13,838 nt of DNA from the NCBI GenBank assembly GCA_017462445.1, contig JAFTRB010000206.1, positions 1 to 13,838 on the forward strand. The letters are read 5' to 3'. The notes under the pieces are model-generated. The model saw only the letters and a program-made list of their open reading frames with translations, was not told the origin of the DNA and ran no database searches. A program made the position numbers and the translations under genes. Positions 1-7,052 of the stretch are shown piece after piece. Positions within the stretch are counted from its first letter, which is position 1. Each line of letters starts with the position of its first letter. The DNA is from Clostridia bacterium (GTDB lineage Bacteria > Bacillota_A > Clostridia > Oscillospirales > CAG-272).

Positions 1-50
1 ATTTCAACCTTAGAAAACTAATAATAAGAAAACTAAAAATATAAAATTTT

Positions 51-90
51 GAGCGAAGATGCCGCGTTTTTCGACATCTTCGCTCTTTTT
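51..90 (+). terminator. Rho-independent terminator at left edge
   Basis: An 11-bp perfect stem (51-61 with 75-85, GAGCGAAGATG) is followed directly by five T residues (86-90), so it is best oriented to stop a plus-strand gene that ends left of the window. The minus-strand side has a poorer tail (AAAATTTTAT), but it may still help end the pseudouridine synthase transcript, which stops at 124. Confidence 0.8.
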
Positions 91-123
91 CGGTTATGCC
101 TAAATGAAGCAGCCCCTTTAGTA

Positions 124-1095
124 TTAAAAGAACTCCTTTGTGAAATATATCTCTCTTTTCGGTATGGAAAATTCTCTGCCGTTCAAATAATCAAGGCTCG
201 TTTTTTCGCCCTTGAATGAGAAGCGAAGCCTGTACGAATAGAGCGCCTGATACTTGTAGCCCTCGCGCCTGTCCTGCTTATTCACTCCGTACTTTCCGTC
301 ACCCAGAAGCGGATGCCCGATTGATGCCATATGCGCGCGGATCTGGTGTGTTCTTCCGGTCAAAAGCTCAACCTCGATAAGCGAGATATCCCCGGCGGTA
401 GCAACAACTCTGTACTTGGTAATTATTTCCTTCGCCCCTCTTGGAGGATTTGCCTTGAACACCCTTACCAGGTTGCTTTTCTCGTCTTTAATCAGATAGC
501 CCCGAAGCGTGTCGGTTCGCTTTTCGGGAATTCCGTGTACTGCGGCAAGATAGAACTTGTCAATCTCTCGCAGCTTGATTTTCTCGTTCATTATGCGAAG
601 AGCCTCGGCGTTCTTTGCCGCAATTACAATTCCGCCGGTGTTGCGGTCGATCCTGTTGCACAGTGCGGGCGCAAAGGATTGCTCATCAAGCGGATTGTAT
701 TCTCCCTTTTGATATAAATAAGCCTGAATGTGCAGTATAAGGGTATTATTCACCGAGCTGTCATCCTCGTGTACAGACACCCCGGGGCGCTTATTCACAA
801 GTATAATATTCTCGTCCTCATATATTATATCAAGACTTACACGCACAGCCCCCAGCGAGTCGGTAGCCTCCTTGCCCTCGCCGTCAAGCTTGGCGAAAAG
901 GTCCTCGTGGAGGAAGCACTGTATTGTATCTCCCTCGGCGAGAACGGTGGATATTTCCGCCCTCTTTCGGTTAACCTTTATCTTTTTCGTTCTTATGGAC
1001 TTGTAAAGCAGGCTCATCGGGAGGTCAAGCGCCTTCGTTATAAACTTGTCCAGCCTTTGTCCTGCGTCGTTCCTTTTTACAATCAACTCGCGCAT
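124..1095 (-). CDS. RluA-family pseudouridine synthase with S4 domain
   Basis: This 323-residue protein should isomerise specific uridines in rRNA or tRNA to pseudouridine. An S4-like RNA-binding domain lies at about residues 12-65 (RLDKFITKAL...IKVNRKR). The catalytic domain starts near residue 88. The active-site loop reads CNRIDRNTGG (146-155), with Asp150 in the catalytic aspartate position; the family norm is HRLDRxTSG, so the initial His is Cys and TSG is TGG, a variation within the family. The second conserved block is LTGRTHQIRAH (245-255). Length and domain order match the RluC/RluD type. The ATG at 1093-1095 has a GGAG site (1101-1104, minus strand) at good spacing. It is a single gene, divergent from the nucleotidyltransferase gene. 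Which RNA position it modifies cannot be told from sequence, so no symbol is given. Confidence 0.93.
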   Translation of the reverse strand: MRELIVKRNDAGQRLDKFITKALDLPMSLLYKSIRTKKIKVNRKRAEISTVLAEGDTIQCFLHEDLFAKLDGEGKEATDSLGAVRVSLDIIYEDENIILVNKRPGVSVHEDDSSVNNTLILHIQAYLYQKGEYNPLDEQSFAPALCNRIDRNTGGIVIAAKNAEALRIMNEKIKLREIDKFYLAAVHGIPEKRTDTLRGYLIKDEKSNLVRVFKANPPRGAKEIITKYRVVATAGDISLIEVELLTGRTHQIRAHMASIGHPLLGDGKYGVNKQDRREGYKYQALYSYRLRFSFKGEKTSLDYLNGREFSIPKREIYFTKEFF

Positions 1096-1124
1096 TGTGT
1101 CTCCAAAAAATTTGTTCTCTTATT

Positions 1125-1153
1125 ATTCTACACCATCTATGCGGCAAAAGCAA
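1125..1153 (-). promoter_or_regulatory. Candidate promoter of the pseudouridine synthase gene
   Basis: Read on the minus strand, TTGCTT (-35, 1148-1153) and TAGAAT (-10, 1125-1130) are separated by 17 bases and sit about 30 bases ahead of the start codon at 1095. The -10 is good, the -35 weak. Confidence 0.45.
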
Positions 1154-1174
1154 TAGAAAAATGATTCTTTTGTA

Positions 1175-1189
1175 AAATGTGCCACATTT
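1175..1189. promoter_or_regulatory. Palindrome in divergent intergenic region, possible operator
   Basis: AAATGTG-C-CACATTT is a perfect inverted repeat with 7-base arms and a single central base. It lies 34 bases upstream of the -35 box of the nucleotidyltransferase promoter and 22 bases beyond the -35 of the divergent promoter. It has no U-tract, so it is not a terminator. A dimeric regulator site is a reasonable guess, but the regulator is unknown. Confidence 0.4.
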
Positions 1190-1223
1190 GTTCGATATTA
1201 CAAAATTATAGGCGGATTTTTAC

Positions 1224-1252
1224 TTGAAAATATTCAGCTATAATCTTATAAT
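1224..1252 (+). promoter_or_regulatory. Sigma-70/SigA-type promoter of nucleotidyltransferase gene
   Basis: TTGAAA (1224-1229), a 17-base spacer and TATAAT (1247-1252) form a near-consensus promoter. Transcription would start near 1259, giving a leader of about 28 bases that carries the AAGGAGA ribosome binding site (1274-1280). Confidence 0.8.
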
Positions 1253-1286
1253 TGAGATAGAAAAAACTTTATAAAGGAGATACGAA

Positions 1287-2198
1287 ATGAAAAACCCCGA
1301 ACTTGTAATAATGGCTGCAGGAATGGGTAGCCGTTACGGTGGACTCAAGCAGATCGACACTGTTGATGAGCAGGGCCACATTATCATCGATTTTTCTATC
1401 TATGATGCAATTAAGGCAGGCTTCAGAGATGTAACCTTTATCATCAAGCACGAGATAGAGAAGGAATTCCGTGAGGTGATGGATGCTCACCTTGCAGGAA
1501 AGAATATTAATGTTAAGTATGTATATCAGGAGCTGGATAAGCTCCCCGAGGGCTACGCCGTTCCCGAGGGAAGGAAAAAGCCTTGGGGCACCGCCCATGC
1601 GCTTATGTGCTGCCTTGGTACCGTTGATGCGCCCTTCGCTGTAATCAATGCGGATGATTACTACGGAGCGCACGCCTTCGAGAAAATTTATGAGTTCCTT
1701 AAGAACACAAATGACGATGGCAAATACCACTATGCTATGGTAGGCTACCGCATCAAGAATACCGTAACCGAGCAGGGAACTGTTTCGCGTGGCGTTTGCT
1801 CCTATGAAAACGGTATGCTTACCGAGATTGTTGAGCGCACCAAGATCGGTATCCGCCCCAGTGGCGAAATTTACTTCACCGAGGATGGCGTCGACTATGA
1901 CCTTGACCCCGAGACACTCGTTTCTATGAACCTGTGGGGCTTTACTCCTTCTTATCTTGAGGAGTGCCGCGCGCGCTTCCCCCACTTCCTTGATACCAAT
2001 CTGCCCAAGAACCCCGAGAAATGCGATTTCTTCCTTCCCGGCGTTGTCTCCGATCTGGTCACAGAGGGCAAGGCAGATGTCCGCGTTCTTGACAATGAGG
2101 ATAAGTGGTACGGAGTTACCTACAAGGAGGACAAGGCAATGGTGGTTGAGGCATTCCGTTCTCTCAAGGCAGAGGGTGTATACCCCGAGAGCTTTTGA
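1287..2198 (+). CDS. Sugar-nucleotidyltransferase-like protein (NTP transferase fold)
   Basis: This 303-residue protein has the fold signature of enzymes that join a sugar phosphate or similar group to a nucleoside triphosphate. The N-terminal NTP-binding loop is AAGMGSRYGGLKQ (10-22), with the G-x-G-x-R...K pattern. Further family blocks are GTAHA (101-105), the metal-binding-type NADDYYG (121-127), MNLWGF (214-219) and VTYKED (277-282) near the C-terminus. The ATG at 1287 has a strong AAGGAGA site 6 bases upstream. The gene stands alone, with its own promoter and a terminator at 2277-2304. No sugar-activating or polysaccharide gene is next to it, so the substrate is open; a dedicated hexose-1-phosphate uridylyl- or guanylyltransferase cannot be distinguished from an uncharacterised NTP-transferase-like family protein. 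Confidence 0.88.
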   Translation: MKNPELVIMAAGMGSRYGGLKQIDTVDEQGHIIIDFSIYDAIKAGFRDVTFIIKHEIEKEFREVMDAHLAGKNINVKYVYQELDKLPEGYAVPEGRKKPWGTAHALMCCLGTVDAPFAVINADDYYGAHAFEKIYEFLKNTNDDGKYHYAMVGYRIKNTVTEQGTVSRGVCSYENGMLTEIVERTKIGIRPSGEIYFTEDGVDYDLDPETLVSMNLWGFTPSYLEECRARFPHFLDTNLPKNPEKCDFFLPGVVSDLVTEGKADVRVLDNEDKWYGVTYKEDKAMVVEAFRSLKAEGVYPESF

Positions 2199-2276
2199 TT
2201 TTCAGGGTAGCCCCTATCGCTCGCAGTTATAGCGGATCAGAGTATAATAATCAGACTAAAATAGAACAAAACAAAC

Positions 2277-2304
2277 AAAAACGCCGATTTTTCGGCGTTT
2301 TTTG
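2277..2304. terminator. Bidirectional terminator between convergent genes
   Basis: The stem ACGCCGA (2281-2287) / TCGGCGT (2292-2298) has a TTTT loop, is extended by flanking A and T runs, and is followed by T residues. A-rich sequence on the left gives a U-tract on the minus strand too, so it can serve both the nucleotidyltransferase gene and the AraC-type regulator. Confidence 0.88.
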
Positions 2305-2323
2305 TTATAATAGGGAGAGCGGA

Positions 2324-3145
2324 TTATGCAAGGATAAGCCTTTCGGTTAATGTAGAAAGCTGCTCGGAGGGACTAAAGCCAAACTGCTTTTTATAGTTGC
2401 GGAAGAAGGTAGCATAGTCCTCGTAGCCCACCTCGACCGCGGCCTCGGTAGCCTTTTTGCCGTGGCGAATCAGCTTTTGCGCCAGCATCAGCCGCTTTGA
2501 TGTAATATATTGCTTTGGGCTGACTCCCAGCTCCTTTGAAAAGAGATGATGCAGATGGCTCTTTGTGATATAGAGGTTTTCGCAAATCTCGTCAATTCCG
2601 CTTATTCCGGCAAGATGCTCATCGATATATGCCAGCGCCTTATTAACCAGCGGATTTGAAGCCATATCATTTTTTGCCATCGGCGCAATAATCGTAAGAT
2701 TGTAGAGAATTTCCTCTATGATGTTGTCGCACAGCCTGAGCAAAAGCTCCTTGTCATTCTCCTGAGAATAGTCGTCAAAGCGCTCAAACAGGTCAAATAT
2801 CCTATGCTCCTCCCGGCAGGAGAAAACATCAGCGCAGGGGAGCCTGTCCTTAATAGCCCTCGGAATAATTCTTGGGTCAATAATGATATTGTATCTTTCG
2901 TAGGTGGATTCGTGGGTTGGCTGGATCTGGTGGAACACAGAGGGACGAGTCAAGACAAGATTTCCTCTTTTCAATTGATATTTCTTTCCCTCTACCTTGT
3001 AGGACACATTTCCTCTTAAGAGAAACAGGACCTCCCAGGCGTCATGTATATGCGGCGGATAATCGTCGGGGTTGGGAGATAATACAAGACCTCGGTCTAC
3101 CACAAAGCCCTCTCCGATTATATGCGTAAGTGTTTGTTTTTCCAT
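2324..3145 (-). CDS. AraC-family transcriptional regulator with cupin sensor domain
   Basis: This 273-residue DNA-binding regulator probably senses a small molecule and controls the divergent operon. The N-terminal part is an AraC-type cupin: HIHDAWE (32-38) gives the H-x-H-x3-E pattern, followed by GNVSYKVEGKKYQLKRGNLV (45-64). The C-terminal AraC/XylS domain (about 167-262) has two helix-turn-helix units: IDEICENLYITKSHLHHLF (184-202), then AAVEVGYEDYATFFRNYKK (235-253) with the conserved FGFSPSE after it. The ATG at 3143-3145 is preceded by a very strong AAGGAGGG site (3153-3160, minus strand). Its position head-to-head with the dehydrogenase/isomerase operon strongly suggests local control; ligand and binding sites are inferred, not shown. 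Confidence 0.94.
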   Translation of the reverse strand: MEKQTLTHIIGEGFVVDRGLVLSPNPDDYPPHIHDAWEVLFLLRGNVSYKVEGKKYQLKRGNLVLTRPSVFHQIQPTHESTYERYNIIIDPRIIPRAIKDRLPCADVFSCREEHRIFDLFERFDDYSQENDKELLLRLCDNIIEEILYNLTIIAPMAKNDMASNPLVNKALAYIDEHLAGISGIDEICENLYITKSHLHHLFSKELGVSPKQYITSKRLMLAQKLIRHGKKATEAAVEVGYEDYATFFRNYKKQFGFSPSEQLSTLTERLILA

Positions 3146-3165
3146 TGTAAAGCCCTCCTTCTGTT

Positions 3166-3194
3166 ATTATAAACCATCAGTACACATTTTGCAA
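3166..3194 (-). promoter_or_regulatory. Candidate promoter of the AraC-type regulator gene
   Basis: On the minus strand TTGCAA (3189-3194) and TATAAT (3166-3171) have 17-base spacing. Initiation would fall near 3159-3160, right at the 5' edge of the ribosome binding site, so the leader would be only about 14 bases. Confidence 0.55.
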
Positions 3195-3216
3195 TATGAT
3201 TTTTAATTTTTTGATA

Positions 3217-3245
3217 TTTACTTACGATTTGTAAGATTGTATAAT
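3217..3245 (+). promoter_or_regulatory. Promoter of the Gfo/Idh operon with weak -35
   Basis: A perfect -10 TATAAT (3240-3245) is preceded at 17 bases by the weak -35 TTTACT (3217-3222). A better hexamer, TTGATA (3211-3216), is 23 bases away, too far for normal use. A good -10 with a poor -35 is typical of activator-dependent promoters, which fits control by the divergent AraC-type protein. Confidence 0.5.
3221..3235. promoter_or_regulatory. Inverted repeat inside operon promoter, possible operator
   Basis: CTTAC (3221-3225) and GTAAG (3231-3235) flank GATTT and lie within the -35/-10 spacer of the operon promoter. A protein bound here would directly affect polymerase. Arms are only five bases, so chance occurrence in AT-rich DNA is possible. 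Confidence 0.35.
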
Positions 3246-3279
3246 TGATTTAGAATTGATTAATAAAAGGAGAACCGCC

Positions 3280-4368
3280 ATGGCAAACAAACTTCGTATT
3301 GCAATCATTGGACAGGGCAGAAGTGGAAGGGATATCCACGGAGCCTATTTTAAGAGCGAGAATAACGATATCATCGAGGTGGCATATGTTGTTGACCGCG
3401 ATGCCTCCCGCCGCGAAAGAGCGGAGCAGGAATACCCGGGCTGCAAAAGCTTTGCCGAGTACACCGAGCTTTACGGCATCAGGGATATCGATTTTGTTGT
3501 AAACGCAACCTATTCGGACGATCACTATTCCGTTACACGCGACTTGATCACCCACGGCTTCAATGTCGTTGTCGAAAAGCCCTTTGCCGAGACTCGCAAG
3601 CAGTGCGACACGCTCATTGCCCTTGCAAAAAGACAGGGCGTTCGTCTTGCCGTATTCCAGCAGACCTTCCTCGCCCCGATATACCAAAAGACGGTGGAGG
3701 TAATAAACAGCGGAGTTATCGGTGACATCAAGCAGATTTCCATACACTACAACGGACTTTCCCGCAGATGGGATTGGCAGACGCTCCTTTCCCGCACCGC
3801 AGGCAGTGTATACAATACCGGGCCTCACCCCATCGGTATGGCCTTAGGCTTCCTTGGCTTCTCGCCCGATTATAGGGTTGTGTTCTCGCGCCTTGATACC
3901 GCGCTTACCTCGGGAGACGGAGAGGACTACGCCAAGATCATCTTAACCGCACCGGGCGCACCCGTGGTGGATATAGAGATCAGCTCCATCGACGCATATT
4001 CCGATTTCAACATCAAGCTTCAGGGCTCGCTCGGTACCTACAAATGCACAACTGCCGACTATAAGATGAAGTACATTACCCCGGGCGAAAATCCTGACAG
4101 ACCTGTAATATTCTCCTCTCTTGCCGATGCGGAGGGCTATCCAATGTACTGCGGCGAGAAGCTAATCACCCACGAGGAGGAGGGCAAGTTCGAAGGCTCG
4201 GCCTTCACCTCTGCGGTAGACGCCTTCTACCGCCAGGTATACGCGCTTATCACCGAGGGCGCGCCTATGACAGTAACTCCCGAGATGGCGGCGGATGTTA
4301 TCTCGGTTATCGAGCAGGTACACGCGGAGAATCCTCTTCCGCTGAAGTACCCCACCATAGAGGGATAA
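3280..4368 (+). CDS. Gfo/Idh/MocA-family oxidoreductase (first operon gene)
   Basis: This 362-residue protein is an NAD(P)-dependent dehydrogenase of the glucose-fructose oxidoreductase/inositol dehydrogenase family, likely cytoplasmic and acting on a hydroxyl group of a sugar, cyclitol or glycoside. The Rossmann part starts RIAIIGQGRSGRDIH (6-20), with the dinucleotide loop GQGRSG (11-16). The family motif EKP is at 99-101 with Lys100 in the catalytic position. In the C-terminal alpha/beta domain, YNTGPHPIGMALGFLG (178-193) carries His183 in the usual catalytic-His region, although the common Asp four residues on is not present (PHPIGM). The start is ATG 3280, which has AAAAGGAGA at 3265-3273; a TTG at 3256 in the same frame is upstream of that site and unlikely. 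It is first in an operon with 4378 and 5249. The substrate is unknown. Confidence 0.92.
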   Translation: MANKLRIAIIGQGRSGRDIHGAYFKSENNDIIEVAYVVDRDASRRERAEQEYPGCKSFAEYTELYGIRDIDFVVNATYSDDHYSVTRDLITHGFNVVVEKPFAETRKQCDTLIALAKRQGVRLAVFQQTFLAPIYQKTVEVINSGVIGDIKQISIHYNGLSRRWDWQTLLSRTAGSVYNTGPHPIGMALGFLGFSPDYRVVFSRLDTALTSGDGEDYAKIILTAPGAPVVDIEISSIDAYSDFNIKLQGSLGTYKCTTADYKMKYITPGENPDRPVIFSSLADAEGYPMYCGEKLITHEEEGKFEGSAFTSAVDAFYRQVYALITEGAPMTVTPEMAADVISVIEQVHAENPLPLKYPTIEG

Positions 4369-4377
4369 GGAGAGATT

Positions 4378-5247
4378 ATGTATAAAATTGCTATTTTGGG
4401 CTGTGAGAATTCTCACGCAGATTCCTTTCTTAATTATATAAAGGAGGGCGGCTTTACAGATATCGAGGTTGTCGGAGTTTATTCGGATGACGAGGATGCA
4501 ATAGCAAGAATGAAGAGGGATTTTGGTGTTTACTGCGCCAAAAGCTATGACGAGTTTGTCGGCAAAATAGACGGTGTACTTGTCACCGCTCGCCACGGAG
4601 CAAATCACCTCAAATATGCCTTGCCTTACTTTGAGAGCGGAATTCCTATGTTCATCGATAAGCCGATAACAGCCTCTGTCACCGAGGCGCTCGAGCTGGC
4701 AGGACTACTGAAGAAAAACGCAATAAGGTGTACAGGAGGCTCATCCTGTATTCACGCGACGGAGGTAAGAGAGCTTAAGGCTATTGCCGAGGCAAAAAGC
4801 TCCGAGATTATCAACGGATATGTCCGCGCCCCCATCTCAATGGATAATATTTACGGTGGCTGTTGGTTCTATTCTCAGCATCTTGTGCAGATAATGCAGG
4901 AAATTTTCGGCTATTACCCGACCTCTGTTACGGCAAGATGCCAGGGCAAAAGCATACATCTGACGGTGAAATATGCAACCTACACGGTCTTTGCCACCTA
5001 CACCGACGGCGTATACACATACTGCGCCTCTGTTGGAACAAAGGACGGAGATGAGAATCGAAGCCTCACCATCGATAACAGTGTTTTCAGGGCTGAGTTC
5101 GATGAGTTCTATTCGCTTCTTAAGGGTGGGGCAAGCAAACAGACTATCCGCGACTTCATCTCTCCCGTCTTTGTCCTTGATGCAATAGAGAGGGCGATAG
5201 CCTCGGGCTGTGAGGAAGCGGTTATCGCAATTCCCGAGGAGGTTTAG
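4378..5247 (+). CDS. Short Gfo/Idh/MocA-like protein with atypical nucleotide loop
   Basis: This 289-residue protein is related to the Gfo/Idh/MocA oxidoreductases but is shorter than its neighbour. The N-terminal beta-alpha-beta unit reads KIAILGCENSHADSF (3-17), so the usual GxGxxG is replaced by a GCENSHA pattern. IDKP (93-96) matches the EKP motif with Lys95, and YSQHLVQIM (165-173) provides His168 where the second catalytic residue normally lies. The C-terminal sheet domain is present but trimmed. The ATG at 4378 lies 9 bases after the upstream stop, and the AAGGAGAG site (4367-4374) overlaps that stop codon, so the two are translationally coupled. It could be a second dehydrogenase/reductase acting on the product of the first, or a partner protein with altered cofactor binding. 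The family is fairly certain, the reaction is not. Confidence 0.85.
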   Translation: MYKIAILGCENSHADSFLNYIKEGGFTDIEVVGVYSDDEDAIARMKRDFGVYCAKSYDEFVGKIDGVLVTARHGANHLKYALPYFESGIPMFIDKPITASVTEALELAGLLKKNAIRCTGGSSCIHATEVRELKAIAEAKSSEIINGYVRAPISMDNIYGGCWFYSQHLVQIMQEIFGYYPTSVTARCQGKSIHLTVKYATYTVFATYTDGVYTYCASVGTKDGDENRSLTIDNSVFRAEFDEFYSLLKGGASKQTIRDFISPVFVLDAIERAIASGCEEAVIAIPEEV

Positions 5248-5248
5248 T

Positions 5249-6103
5249 ATGGCAAAAATCATACTTTCCGCCTTTGCCGATGAATATTCCCACAACCTGG
5301 CGGAGCAGATAGAGGCGCTTAAGGCGTACGGCTTTACCCATCTTGAGCCTCGCTTCATATCGGGACGCAATATTTCTACATATACCGACGAGGAGGCAAG
5401 GGCTCTTCGCAAAGCTCTTGACGATAATGGAATATCCGTCTACTCCTTAGGCTCGCCCCTTGGAAAGATCTCTCTCGATGATGATTTTGCCCCCCACCTC
5501 GGGTTAACAGAACGGGTATGCAAAATAGCCAACATTCTCGGCGCCTCCCGTATCCGCATGTTCAGCTTCTATCTCCCCGAGGGCAAAACGCGCGAGCAGT
5601 GCCGCCCCGAGGTCCTGGAGCGCCTCTCGCAGATGCTCGATATAGCCGACAAATACGGTATCACCCTCTGCCACGAGAACGAGGCACGCATATACGGTGA
5701 AAACGCAGAGCAATGCCTCGATATCCTGAACCACTTTGGAGGCAGGCTTCGCGCCGTGTTTGATATGGGCAACTTTGTCCTTGACGGCTGCGAGTCATAT
5801 CCCCACGCATACAACCTGTTAAAGGAATATATTGATTACTTCCATATCAAGGATTCTCTCCCCGAGGGGGCAATTGTTCCTCCCGGTCTTGGAAAGGCGA
5901 ATATTGCAGAAATTCTCCGCGCTCATTTTACAGTAGGCAGGGATTTTGTCATAACCCTGGAGCCTCATCTGCAGCTTTTCAACGGTGTGAATGCGCTAAC
6001 CAACGTCAGGTTCGACAACCCGTATAAGTTTGAGAACGAAAAGCAGGCATTTACCGAGGCTCAAGAGCGGCTGATTGCAATGGTTGAGGAAATAATCGGA
6101 TAA
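5249..6103 (+). CDS. Sugar phosphate isomerase/epimerase-like TIM-barrel protein (xylose isomerase-like family)
   Basis: This 284-residue protein belongs to the xylose isomerase-like/AP endonuclease 2 TIM-barrel superfamily (PF01261), metal-dependent enzymes that isomerise, epimerise, dehydrate or cleave sugars and keto-sugars. Putative metal ligands lie at the ends of successive strands: Glu143 in CHENEA (141-146), Asp172 in FDMGN (171-175), His199 in YFHIKD (197-202) and Glu238 in TLEPH (236-240). A glycine-rich PPGLGKANIAEIL (211-223) matches the usual G-x-G-x-(I/D) loop. The start is ATG 5249, one base after the upstream TAG, with AGGAGG (5237-5242) inside the end of the previous gene, showing coupling; a 13-residue longer start at 5210 lacks this support. 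It is the last gene before the terminator at 6108-6135. The pairing with two Gfo/Idh proteins suggests it acts on their oxidised product. Confidence 0.9.
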   Translation: MAKIILSAFADEYSHNLAEQIEALKAYGFTHLEPRFISGRNISTYTDEEARALRKALDDNGISVYSLGSPLGKISLDDDFAPHLGLTERVCKIANILGASRIRMFSFYLPEGKTREQCRPEVLERLSQMLDIADKYGITLCHENEARIYGENAEQCLDILNHFGGRLRAVFDMGNFVLDGCESYPHAYNLLKEYIDYFHIKDSLPEGAIVPPGLGKANIAEILRAHFTVGRDFVITLEPHLQLFNGVNALTNVRFDNPYKFENEKQAFTEAQERLIAMVEEIIG

Positions 6104-6107
6104 TTAT

Positions 6108-6135
6108 ATAAAAACGCCCCTTGGGGCGTTTTTAT
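6108..6135 (+). terminator. Terminator of the Gfo/Idh operon
   Basis: A GC-rich stem AAAACGCCCC (6111-6120) / GGGGCGTTTT (6123-6132), with only TT between the arms as written, starts a few bases after the stop at 6103 and ends in T residues. The next promoter begins at 6138. Confidence 0.88.
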
Positions 6136-6137
6136 TA

Positions 6138-6166
6138 TTGACAAAAGGAAGTATTAATTGTAAAAT
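6138..6166 (+). promoter_or_regulatory. Strong promoter of the MBL-hydrolase/isomerase operon
   Basis: Consensus TTGACA (6138-6143), a 17-base spacer and TAAAAT (6161-6166) make a strong housekeeping promoter. The predicted start near 6173 leaves a leader of about 27 bases with AAGGAGGG (6188-6195) ahead of the ATG at 6200. Confidence 0.82.
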
Positions 6167-6199
6167 ATAGATAGACAACAATAACCCAAGGAGGGAAAA

Positions 6200-7051
6200 A
6201 TGAAGATACAGTTTCTTGGAACAGCGGCAGCCGAGGCTATTCCCGGCATATTCTGTGATTGTCCTGTATGCCGTGAGGCAAGGGAAAGAAAGGGCAGATT
6301 TGTAAGAACACGCGCCCAGCAGCTTATCGATGACTCGCTTCTTATCGACTACGGTCCTGATACATATATGCATTCTTTGGAGTATGATATAAATCTCTCG
6401 CAGATTGATAATGTGCTTATCACCCATGTTCACGATGACCATTTTACAGCTCAGCAGACCCAGTACAGAACGACCTCCTTTTCCAATGCTGTAAAGAACG
6501 AGACCTTGACCTTCTTTGGCTCGGAGGATATGGTTGCCGAGGTAATGAAGGAGCCTGAGCTTGTAAAGCGGTTTACAAATCAAACCCGAGTTCGCTTTCA
6601 CGTGCTTAAGCCCTTCGAGACTACATCGGTGGGCGAATATGAGGTAACGGCTCTGCCTGCTCGCCACGGCACCCCCCACCCCTTTGTCTATGCAATAGTC
6701 AGGGAGGGGAAGAGCTATCTCCTCCTTAACGATACCGGAAGGCTTCTGCCCGAGACCTATGATTGGCTGGCAAAAAGCGGAATTGTTTTTGACATAGTCA
6801 GCTTCGACTGCACCTTTGGCTTTGTCAATACGCTGGAAAAATACGGCGAGGTTGTCGGCCATATGGGGCTTATCGATAATTTCGCCGTCAAGCAGGCATT
6901 GATATCTCAGGGAAATATTGACGAATGCACAATTTGCATAGCCACTCATTTCTCTCACAACGGCAAGGATGTAGGCTACGAGGATATGCTTAAGCATACC
7001 GATACCTATGGCTTTGAGCTTGCGTATGACGGAATGATAGTTGAGGTATAA
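6200..7051 (+). CDS. PhnP-like MBL-fold metallo-hydrolase
   Basis: This 283-residue metallo-beta-lactamase-fold hydrolase has the di-metal motif THVHDDH (75-81, HxHxDH), followed by His156 in ALPARHGTPH, Asp178 in LLNDTG and His250 in ATHFSH. The N-terminal FCDCPVC (18-24) supplies three cysteines (19, 21, 24) spaced like the structural zinc site of PhnP, a phosphoribosyl cyclic phosphodiesterase; His221 in GHMG may be the fourth ligand. Length and layout fit PhnP-type phosphodiesterases. There are no phn genes nearby: the partner is a TIM-barrel sugar isomerase-like gene starting at 7053, one base past the stop. Likely roles are hydrolysis of a cyclic phosphodiester or of a lactone from the sugar pathway; the sequence does not decide between them. 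It has its own strong promoter. Confidence 0.9.
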   Translation: MKIQFLGTAAAEAIPGIFCDCPVCREARERKGRFVRTRAQQLIDDSLLIDYGPDTYMHSLEYDINLSQIDNVLITHVHDDHFTAQQTQYRTTSFSNAVKNETLTFFGSEDMVAEVMKEPELVKRFTNQTRVRFHVLKPFETTSVGEYEVTALPARHGTPHPFVYAIVREGKSYLLLNDTGRLLPETYDWLAKSGIVFDIVSFDCTFGFVNTLEKYGEVVGHMGLIDNFAVKQALISQGNIDECTICIATHFSHNGKDVGYEDMLKHTDTYGFELAYDGMIVEV

Positions 7052-7052
7052 T

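Noticed and set aside
1269..1985. 238-residue minus-strand open frame opposite the nucleotidyltransferase gene
   Set aside because: It is a shadow of a gene with conserved NTP-transferase motifs and has no domain of its own.
3256..3279. TTG start giving eight extra residues on the first Gfo/Idh protein
   Set aside because: The ribosome binding site (3265-3273) lies within that extension and is correctly spaced for ATG 3280, where the Rossmann fold begins.
3250..3828. 192-residue minus-strand open frame opposite the first Gfo/Idh gene
   Set aside because: It overlaps the operon promoter and a well-supported coding gene, and its translation shows no family features.
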